In this document: positions 1-5,659 of the stretch, piece after piece
Layout: every line of letters starts with the position of its first letter
Position numbering within the stretch: position 1 is the stretch's first letter
NCBI GenBank assembly: GCA_002438685.1
Contig: DJQG01000154.1
Location: forward strand, 1-8,542
DNA from: Ruminococcaceae bacterium UBA6392
GTDB lineage: Bacteria > Bacillota > Clostridia > Oscillospirales > Acutalibacteraceae
DNA length: 8,542 bases
Direction of reading: 5' to 3'
The notes under the pieces: generated by a model
What the model saw: only the letters and a program-made list of their open reading frames with translations
Told to the model about the DNA's origin: nothing
Database searches by the model: none
Position numbers and translations under genes: made by a program

Positions 1-164
1 ATCGCCTCGCTTCATCCGCCACAGGCGGCGCTTCGGTGATGTTGCCCGCCTTTCCCAGACAGACTTCGAACACTGCGGCGCGGCTATTGAAAACATGATT
101 ATAGAAGTCAACCGGTCACTTTCTTTTACTTTGTTATGGGTCGAGTGATAGACAAATCCCATTA
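1..164. other. Unassigned left-edge segment downstream of ylmH
   Basis: I cannot assign a gene here. Read on the minus strand, the segment is open to the window edge in at least two frames: one from an ATG at 162-160, immediately after the ylmH stop, and one from position 115 leftward. The second frame has GC-rich third positions and reads through VFEVCLGKAGNITEAPP. One plus-strand frame is also open from position 2 to a stop near 148. A small perfect hairpin (CCGCC-ACA-GGCGG) lies at 16-28. No T-rich terminator is visible after ylmH. The segment could be the end of a neighbouring gene, a decayed fragment or part of an interspersed repeat. Confidence 0.3.
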
Positions 165-938
165 TTACACAGATTTTTTTACCTCTATCCTGACTCTGCC
201 CTTTTTCGTCTGCGAGAACTCTTCGCCAAGAATCGCTCTGCCCTTGCCGCGCAGAACGATTTTGTCTTTGGGGGAGAGGCGGCGGTCGGATTTCAACACC
301 TGCTCGTCGTTTACCGTCACCGCGCCCGAGGCTATCGCCTGCGCCGCCGCCGAGCGCGAGAGCGAGAATATCTCGCCTGCCACTGCGTCAAGCCGCGGCG
401 ATGCGACGGTGATGCTCATTTCTTTTATGCTGACCTGCGGCGCGCGGACTTCGCCGAGCGGAATCAGCTTCGCTTTCAGCGTTGCGCGTCCTGCGCCGGT
501 CAGGTTCTGAACAATATATTTCGCGGCGTTGGGCAGGGCGACTATGTCGCAGCCGTCGGGCTGAACGCAGATGTCTCCGACGCTCTCGCGCGTAAGACCG
601 AGCCCCATCACCGCGCCGAGATAGTCCCTGTGACCGATGTCGGAAAATTTGTCTTTCTCTATTCTCACGGCGCTCAGCGGACATTCGTCGGAATATACTG
701 TAAAAATTTCGTTCGGGTCGTCGCTCTCAATATAGTCGGGGACGCTGAGCATGATTACACGCTCCGCTCCATCGAAGCCGCCCCAGAATATGAATCTGCC
801 CGCAATCGAGCGGGCGAGAGCGGACGCCGCGGAGAGCGAAGCGGAATCGAGAAATTTCGACACCGCCGCCGGAATATTTTCTCTCTGCGCCTTTTCAATG
901 TTTTCGGATATGTATGCTCTGAGTATGCTACCTTCCAT
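165..938 (-). CDS. ylmH: YlmH-family S4 RNA-binding protein
   Basis: This is a cytoplasmic RNA-binding protein of the YlmH family. In Bacillus subtilis, YlmH is tied to the cell-division gene cluster and is a paralogue of the ribosome-quality-control factor RqcP, able to bind obstructed large ribosomal subunits. The family block G-HRDYLGAVMGLGLTRE-S-GDI lies at residues 102-123 and a C-terminal S4 domain at about 180-245 (PRLDAVAGEIFSLSRS..A..AI.SGAVTVN). I chose the ATG at 938, giving 257 residues, the size I recall for B. subtilis YlmH. It has an AGGCGG ribosome site 7 nt upstream. An in-frame ATG at 971 lies inside the -10 promoter box and cannot be on the transcript. The gene usually sits in the ylmDEFGH-divIVA cluster; here it stands alone, divergent from the FtsEX operon. 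Its precise role in this organism is inferred from the family. Confidence 0.9.
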   Translation of the reverse strand: MEGSILRAYISENIEKAQRENIPAAVSKFLDSASLSAASALARSIAGRFIFWGGFDGAERVIMLSVPDYIESDDPNEIFTVYSDECPLSAVRIEKDKFSDIGHRDYLGAVMGLGLTRESVGDICVQPDGCDIVALPNAAKYIVQNLTGAGRATLKAKLIPLGEVRAPQVSIKEMSITVASPRLDAVAGEIFSLSRSAAAQAIASGAVTVNDEQVLKSDRRLSPKDKIVLRGKGRAILGEEFSQTKKGRVRIEVKKSV

Positions 939-969
939 TTTTGCGCCGCCTTTTTCGCTTTCTCGGCTC

Positions 970-978
970 ATTATACCA
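970..978 (-). promoter_or_regulatory. ylmH promoter, extended -10 (TGGTATAAT)
   Basis: On the minus strand the sequence reads TGGTATAAT, a perfect -10 hexamer with the TGn extension. The -35 region 17 bp further upstream is poor (TTCTAT), as is common for extended -10 promoters. Transcription should start near 962-964, giving a leader of about 25 nt that contains the AGGCGG ribosome site (946-951) just before the ATG at 938. The -10 box overlaps the ATG at 971, which excludes that codon as the start. Confidence 0.7.
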
Positions 979-1132
979 TAAAAAACGCCCGGATAGAAGC
1001 TTTATTCGCGCCGTGTGTGGAATTCTATAGACAAATTGAACAAAGATCAAATCCACTAAAAGCGAATTAAAAAAATTGTGGGAAATAGATAAAAACAGGA
1101 GCTTTTTTACCCGATTATGAAAAAAATCCTTT

Positions 1133-1218
1133 ATTTTACACATTTTTTAGCCCGTTATGTATTGCAATTGAGCGCGCGATTGTGTAAAATGTCTATAGCG
1201 CAGTTGTCAAAATGTCTA
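1133..1218. repeat. Inverted and direct repeats around the operon promoter (candidate operator)
   Basis: ATTTTACACA at 1133-1142 is the exact reverse complement of TGTGTAAAAT at 1181-1190, whose right half is the -10 box. In addition AAAATGTCTA occurs at 1186-1195 and again at 1209-1218, 23 bp apart and so about two helical turns, flanking the predicted transcription start. Binding by the adjacent PucR/CdaR-type regulator or another factor is a guess. The repeats themselves are exact, although AT-rich 10-mers can recur by chance. Confidence 0.4.
1162..1190 (+). promoter_or_regulatory. Sigma-A type promoter for the regulator-ftsEX operon
   Basis: TTGCAA (1162-1167) and TAAAAT (1185-1190) are separated by exactly 17 bp, close to the vegetative sigma consensus. 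The predicted start is near 1197, giving a leader of about 64 nt before the regulator ATG at 1261. The 17-bp spacer contains an imperfect palindrome (1165-1182, CAATTGAGCGCGCGATTG, 14 of 18 positions symmetric). The -10 region also takes part in nearby inverted and direct repeats, so the site may be under operator control. The control is inferred, while the promoter elements are directly visible. Confidence 0.75.
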
Positions 1219-1260
1219 AAACGGCAGAAGTTGAAATCATTCAGAATAGGGGTAGATATT

Positions 1261-2343
1261 ATGTCAAACAGGCTTTTTCAGGGTGTCATCCATCAGATGC
1301 GCGACGCTGTTGACAGAACGATCGGCGTTATTGATGAGACCGGCACCATAATCTCCTGCAGTGAGCTCGGCAAAATAGGCGAGGTCATTTCGAACGCTTC
1401 GCAGATTTTTGCGGAGGACGGCGACCGCATCGTTAACGGCTGCACTTACCGCTCGTTCGGCTCTCATATGCAGGCCGAGTATGCTGTTTTCATTGACGGC
1501 GAAGATGAGCTTGCAGGCAAATATGCGGATATCTGCTGCGTGGCGCTGAGCAACATCAAGCAGTGCTACGACGAGAAATTCGACAGGGGCAACTTCGTCA
1601 AGAATGTCATTCTTGACAACATCCTTCCCGGCGATATCGCTATCAAGGCGCGCGAACTCCGCTTCAACAGCGACGCAGTCCGCACTGTTCTTCTGATAAG
1701 AATCACCGAGCACAACGATTCCGCGGCGTTCGATGTTATCCAGAATCTGTTCCCGGACAAGACCAAGGATTTCGTCATCAACATAAACGAAAACGAGATA
1801 GCCCTCGTCAAGGAAGTCCGCAGCAATATCGAGACCAAGGATCTCGAGAAGCTCGCGCGCTCCATTTCCGATTCTCTGACAACTGACCTTTATATCCACG
1901 CATATGTCGGCATAGGCACGACCGTCACCGGCGTCAAGGAGCTTGCCCGTTCGTTCAAGGAAGCTCAGATAGCTCTTGAGGTCGGCAAGGTGTTCGACAC
2001 CGAAAAGACCATAGTCAGCTACGACAATCTCGGTATCGCGAGACTTATCTATCAGCTTCCCACGACCCTGTGCGATATGTTCATGCGCGAGGTGTTCAAG
2101 CGCGGCTCGATAGACAGCCTCGATCAGGAGACTCTGTTCACCATTCAGCGTTTCTTCGAGAACAACCTCAACGTCTCCGAGACCTCCCGTAAGCTCTTTG
2201 TCCACCGCAACACTCTTGTTTACAGACTCGAGAAGATCAAGAAGCTCACCGGTCTTGACCTGCGCGAGTTCGACGACGCTATCGTCTTCAAGGTGGCTCT
2301 TATGGTCAAGAAGTATCTCGATGCAAAGCCTGTCAAATACTGA
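1261..2343 (+). CDS. PucR/CdaR-family transcriptional regulator
   Basis: This is a cytoplasmic DNA-binding regulator of 360 residues with the three-part layout of the CdaR/PucR family. An N-terminal putative sensing region (about 1-120) contains DRTIGVIDETGTIISCSELGKIG, resembling the opening of the sugar-diacid-recognition domain. A middle CdaR GGDEF-like domain (about 140-260) includes YVGIG, the ELARSFKEAQIALEVGK helix and YDNLGIARLIYQLP. The C-terminal PucR-type helix-turn-helix (about 290-355) carries NVSETSRKLFVHRNTLVYRLEKI with HRNTL at 315-319. I chose the ATG at 1261, with AGGGG 8 nt upstream. An in-frame ATG at 1117 lies upstream of the promoter and is rejected. The gene is 70 bp ahead of ftsE on the same strand with no obvious terminator between them, so it is probably co-transcribed. 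Known relatives control carbon or nitrogen catabolism; the ligand and targets here cannot be read from sequence. Confidence 0.9.
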   Translation: MSNRLFQGVIHQMRDAVDRTIGVIDETGTIISCSELGKIGEVISNASQIFAEDGDRIVNGCTYRSFGSHMQAEYAVFIDGEDELAGKYADICCVALSNIKQCYDEKFDRGNFVKNVILDNILPGDIAIKARELRFNSDAVRTVLLIRITEHNDSAAFDVIQNLFPDKTKDFVININENEIALVKEVRSNIETKDLEKLARSISDSLTTDLYIHAYVGIGTTVTGVKELARSFKEAQIALEVGKVFDTEKTIVSYDNLGIARLIYQLPTTLCDMFMREVFKRGSIDSLDQETLFTIQRFFENNLNVSETSRKLFVHRNTLVYRLEKIKKLTGLDLREFDDAIVFKVALMVKKYLDAKPVKY

Positions 2344-2400
2344 TCTGCGGCGTAATTTAAAATCAGTATAAAGTCAAGCGAGGGGGATACCGCTTTATAT

Positions 2401-2405
2401 AGGAG
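2401..2405 (+). promoter_or_regulatory. Ribosome site that fixes the ftsE start
   Basis: AGGAG at 2401-2405 lies 8 nt ahead of the GTG at 2414, ideal spacing. The other in-frame GTG, at 2405, overlaps the last base of this site and would have no ribosome site of its own. The GTG at 2414 also gives the N-terminus MIEFRDVSKTY, which matches FtsE family starts. Confidence 0.8.
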
Positions 2406-2413
2406 TGAAAACT

Positions 2414-3418
2414 GTGATTGAATTCAGAGATGTTTCCAAGACCTACGAGAACGGAACACATGCTCTAAACCATGTCAACATCAAGATAAACAAGGGCGAA
2501 TTCGTCTTTGTCGTCGGCGCGTCCGGCGCCGGAAAAAGCACCTTCCTCAAGCTCATGATGCGTGAGGAAGTGCCCTCGCATGGAAAAGTTATAATCAAAA
2601 ATCAAGATCTGAGCACCCTTACCCGCAGCGAAATACCCTATTTTCGCCGCGGGTTGGGCATAGTATTCCAGGATTTTCGCCTGATCCCCAAGATGACCGT
2701 GTTCGACAATGTGGCATTTGCCATGCGCGTCACCGGCTCGAAGGAGAACAAGATTCAAAAGCGCGTCCCGTTTGTGCTCGACATAGTCGGGCTGACGGAC
2801 AAGATGAACTGCTATCCCACCGAGCTCTCCGGCGGCGAGCAGCAGCGTGTGGCTCTCGCCCGCGCCCTTGCGAACAACGCCGATCTTATCATAGCGGATG
2901 AGCCGACGGGCAACGTCGACCCGCATATGAGCCTCGAGATAGTCGACCTGCTCATGCGCCTCAACCAGGAGGGCACGACAGTTATCATGGTCACCCATGA
3001 ACACAATCTAGTCCGTATGTACGACAAACGCGTTATCCTGCTCGAAAACGGAACCGTTGCGGCGGACGGCAGAATGAAAAATTCCGCCCACCGCGAGCGC
3101 ACGCTTGCAAAATCAAGCAGTCTCAACCGACCGGCGGACGGTTTCGCGACGAAATATCTCGACGACGAGGAAGAAGCTCCGGAGGAGAAGACTGCCGCGA
3201 AGGAGCCCGAAAAGCTCCCGGAAAAGGCGGAGGAGATAGCCGCCGAGACTGCTGCGGACGATGTCTACAGGCAGGCTCTCGAAAGCATAAGAAAAGAGCG
3301 CGAAAAAGAGACGGCGGAATACGGCGGCGCAGACGATACAACGTATTCTTCAGTTATGGCGAATTATTCGATATACCTCGAAGACGACGGAGAGGGGGAC
3401 GAGAGCGATGAAAAATAA
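2414..3418 (+). CDS. ftsE: Cell division ATP-binding protein FtsE with long acidic C-terminal tail
   Basis: FtsE is the ABC-type ATPase that pairs with FtsX on the inner face of the membrane and powers switching of a peptidoglycan hydrolase outside. All ATPase motifs are intact: Walker A GASGAGKST (35-43), Q-loop Gln86, signature LSGGEQQ (138-144), Walker B LIIADE (158-163, catalytic Glu163) and switch His195. The GTG start at 2414 gives 334 residues. Typical FtsE is about 220-230 residues, so residues from about 220 on are extra. This tail is rich in Glu, Asp, Ala and Lys, looks mostly disordered apart from a possible charged helix around VYRQALESIRKEREKE, and ends in a Tyr-containing acidic segment (SSVMANYSIYLEDDG). 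The gene overlaps ftsX by 11 bp, indicating translational coupling. The FtsE identity is strong; the function of the tail is unknown. Confidence 0.95.
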   Translation: MIEFRDVSKTYENGTHALNHVNIKINKGEFVFVVGASGAGKSTFLKLMMREEVPSHGKVIIKNQDLSTLTRSEIPYFRRGLGIVFQDFRLIPKMTVFDNVAFAMRVTGSKENKIQKRVPFVLDIVGLTDKMNCYPTELSGGEQQRVALARALANNADLIIADEPTGNVDPHMSLEIVDLLMRLNQEGTTVIMVTHEHNLVRMYDKRVILLENGTVAADGRMKNSAHRERTLAKSSSLNRPADGFATKYLDDEEEAPEEKTAAKEPEKLPEKAEEIAAETAADDVYRQALESIRKEREKETAEYGGADDTTYSSVMANYSIYLEDDGEGDESDEK

Positions 3419-4331
3419 TGGAAGCCTCGGCTACCTCACCCGCGAGGGAATGAGAAATCTCTATGTCAACCGCCTGATGAGCATAGCGTCGGTCTCCGTG
3501 CTGTTCAGCTGCATGGTGATGATTGGCGTTGCGTTTATGATAATGGTCAATATAAATATGTTCATCGGCAATGTCGAGGATCAGAATGTGATAATGGTCT
3601 TTGTCGACGACAGCGCAACGAAAGCGGAGGAGGACGAGCTCGGCTCGAGCCTCAGAGGGCTTTCGAATGTCCGCGAATGCAAATTCGTTGGCAAGGACAG
3701 CGGTTTTGCCCAGCTCAAGGACGAGATGGGGGACAGCTCCGTGCTCTTCGACGGACTCGACGAAAATCCGCTTCCCGACGCATATGAAGTTTCGCTCAAG
3801 GATACGGATAAGTTTGATGACACAGTCAAGCGCATCTCGGAGCTTCCGCATGTTCTTCATATCCGCGAGAACAGGCAGCTTGCAAAGCAGCTCGCGGGGC
3901 TGAGAAACACGGTCAGCTATGTGAGCGCAGGCATGATAGCGCTGCTGCTCATAGTCTCGCTTTTCATCGTCTCCAACACAATAAGAATAACGATGGACAG
4001 CCGCAGGCTCGAAATAAATATCATGAAGAGCGTCGGTGCGACAAGGTGGTTCATCCGATGGCCGTTCATGATCGAGGGCATGATGCTCGGACTTATCTCC
4101 GGCGTGCTCGCCCTGCTTGCCGTCTGGGGCATATATGAAATTGCGGGCAGGTCGCTCGTCAAGACTCTCTCCGGCATAGGCATGTCGGGAATCGCTCCGT
4201 TCGGCAAATATGCTCTGATACTGCTCGCCGCGTTTGTCGTGCTCGGCGTTCTCTCCGGTGCGCTCGGCAGTGCGGTGTCGATAACAAAATATCTCAAAGA
4301 AAAGGAGTTCGCGATAGTCGATGAAGAATAA
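3408..4331 (+). CDS. ftsX: Cell division membrane protein FtsX
   Basis: FtsX is the four-pass membrane partner of FtsE. Its large extracellular loop contacts and activates a peptidoglycan hydrolase. The 307-residue protein shows TM1 at about 26-49, an extracellular domain at about 50-168, TM2 at about 172-191, TM3 at about 221-243 and TM4 at about 268-290. The conserved cytoplasmic stretch RRLEINIMKSVGATRWFIR follows TM2 (199-217), with the conserved PFMIEG at 219-224. Length and topology fit the family. The ATG at 3408 has AGAGGGGG (3391-3398) 9 nt upstream and overlaps the ftsE end by 11 bp. The 3' end overlaps the next gene by 11 bp in the same way. The immediate M23 neighbour points to that protein as the effector of this FtsX loop; this is inference from gene order and from known FtsEX systems. 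Confidence 0.95.
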   Translation: MKNNGSLGYLTREGMRNLYVNRLMSIASVSVLFSCMVMIGVAFMIMVNINMFIGNVEDQNVIMVFVDDSATKAEEDELGSSLRGLSNVRECKFVGKDSGFAQLKDEMGDSSVLFDGLDENPLPDAYEVSLKDTDKFDDTVKRISELPHVLHIRENRQLAKQLAGLRNTVSYVSAGMIALLLIVSLFIVSNTIRITMDSRRLEINIMKSVGATRWFIRWPFMIEGMMLGLISGVLALLAVWGIYEIAGRSLVKTLSGIGMSGIAPFGKYALILLAAFVVLGVLSGALGSAVSITKYLKEKEFAIVDEE

Positions 4332-5631
4332 GCGTAACACATGGCTCAGAAGAGCGGCTGTGTTTGTTCTTTGCGCGGCGCTCGTGCTGATGACCGGAAT
4401 TTTCCCGACAAGGGTTCAGGCGAAGAGCCTCGAGGATCTCAAGCAGGAGTATAACGAACTCGAAAAAGAGATTGAGGCAAACAAGAAAAAGCTCGAAAGC
4501 ATAAAAAATCAGCAGACCTCGAATGCGGAGAAGATGAAACTGCTCTCTTCTCAGGCTGAGGCAATAAGCAGCCAGCTTGATGTCATAAACTCTCAGCTCT
4601 CCGTTCTAAATACGGACATTGCGGACTATGACAGGGAGATAGCAGCGCTCGATAAGAAGATTGATGAGGCTCAGGCGAAGATAGACAAGCTCGACGAACA
4701 GATCGACGCCACGCAGGAGAAGATATCCGAACGCCTGCGCGCCACATATATGGCGGGCTCGTCCTCGTGGATTGAAATCCTGCTCGAGTCGGACAGCATC
4801 TCGTCGCTTCTGCTTCGCATCCAGCTGCTCGCGAGCGTCACGGAGAACGACAACAAGCTCATCTCCCAGCTCGAAAAGCAGACCGAGGAGCTCAACGCCG
4901 CCAAGGCGGAGCTCGACGAGGACAAAAAAGCTCTCGAAGAGAAGCGCTCGTCTCTGGTCGAAAAAAAATCCGAACTCGATACTAAAAACAAAGAACTCGC
5001 TTCAAAGCAGAACGCATATAACGCGAACTACCGCCAGATATCAAATCTCATGACCTCGCTCGACAAGAGCAGCGCCGAATATCAGCAGGAGCTGCAGCGG
5101 CAGTACAGAAAGCGCGAGGCGTTTGAACGCCAGATAGACAAAATCATCAGCGGCGGCTCGCAGAGCGGCGATGATGACGATGAATTCTACAACGACGGCG
5201 AGATGATGTGGCCGGTTCCATATAAGAACTCTTACATCTCCGCGGGCTACGGCTACTATGACCCCGAGGGCGACGGAACATACACCATGCATTCGGCTAT
5301 AGACATAGTTGTGCGCGAAAACGGCGTCAATGTCTCCTACGGCAAGAAGATAGTTGCGGCGCAGAGCGGCAAGGTGCTCGTCAGAGGCTATTCCGATGTC
5401 GGCGGCAACTATATCACCATCGACCACGGCGACGGTTACAGAACATATTACGGTCACTGCTCGAAGATAGTCGCTTCGGCTGGGCAGTATGTTGAAAAAG
5501 GCGAGGTCATCGCCTATATGGGCAACACCGGATATGTCACCGGACCGCATGTCCATTTCCAGGTCATGCAGGTCAAGAACGGTGTCGTCACAAGGCTCAA
5601 TCCTCTCAATTTTGTCACGCCTCCGAATTGA
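4321..5631 (+). CDS. Secreted coiled-coil M23 peptidoglycan endopeptidase, predicted FtsEX effector
   Basis: This 436-residue exported protein is built like EnvC/PcsB. A signal peptide has basic residues, a hydrophobic core at 12-28 and probable cleavage after VQA at 34. It has no lipobox. A long coiled coil runs from about 36 to 140. A short hydrophobic hinge follows around Trp150 (SSSWIEILLESDSISSLLLR), the region that in PcsB/EnvC relatives contacts FtsX or holds self-inhibiting elements. A second coiled coil spans about 165-275, then an acidic linker (GDDDDEFYNDGE) and a C-terminal LytM/M23 domain (about 298-436). Zinc and catalytic residues are complete: His324 and Asp328 (HSAID), His379 (YYGHCS), His410 and His412 (GPHVHF). 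It should therefore cut peptide cross-links itself, unlike E. coli EnvC, which lost these residues. The ATG at 4321 overlaps ftsX by 11 bp; AAGGAG (4302-4307) lies 13 nt upstream, rather far. The exact bond cut is unknown. Confidence 0.93.
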   Translation: MKNKRNTWLRRAAVFVLCAALVLMTGIFPTRVQAKSLEDLKQEYNELEKEIEANKKKLESIKNQQTSNAEKMKLLSSQAEAISSQLDVINSQLSVLNTDIADYDREIAALDKKIDEAQAKIDKLDEQIDATQEKISERLRATYMAGSSSWIEILLESDSISSLLLRIQLLASVTENDNKLISQLEKQTEELNAAKAELDEDKKALEEKRSSLVEKKSELDTKNKELASKQNAYNANYRQISNLMTSLDKSSAEYQQELQRQYRKREAFERQIDKIISGGSQSGDDDDEFYNDGEMMWPVPYKNSYISAGYGYYDPEGDGTYTMHSAIDIVVRENGVNVSYGKKIVAAQSGKVLVRGYSDVGGNYITIDHGDGYRTYYGHCSKIVASAGQYVEKGEVIAYMGNTGYVTGPHVHFQVMQVKNGVVTRLNPLNFVTPPN

Positions 5632-5659
5632 TCTCAGGCAGGAAGGAACGTGAAAGCAA

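Noticed and set aside
136..510. Open frame on the plus strand opposite the 3' end of ylmH
   Set aside because: It is antisense to the S4 domain of ylmH and shows no family features.
1117..1260. N-terminal extension of the regulator from the ATG at 1117
   Set aside because: The strong promoter at 1162-1190 lies inside it, it has no well-placed ribosome site, and the translated extension is unlike the family.
1264..2205. 313-codon open frame on the minus strand opposite the regulator gene
   Set aside because: It is antisense to a clear PucR/CdaR-family gene, its translation resembles nothing known, and it has no ribosome site. It is a product of the GC-biased third positions of the true gene.
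2377..2400. Small hairpin between the regulator gene and ftsE (AAGCG/CGCTT) as a terminator
   Set aside because: The stem is only five pairs with a ten-nt loop and lacks a proper T-run; a weak TATAAA box nearby (around 2368) also lacks a -35.
2405..2413. Earlier GTG start for ftsE
   Set aside because: It overlaps the AGGAG ribosome site that serves the GTG at 2414 and would add three residues not typical of FtsE.
3354..4340. 328-codon open frame on the minus strand opposite ftsX
   Set aside because: It is a His/Arg/Asp-rich shadow of ftsX with no recognisable domain, while ftsX is certain from topology and conserved motifs.
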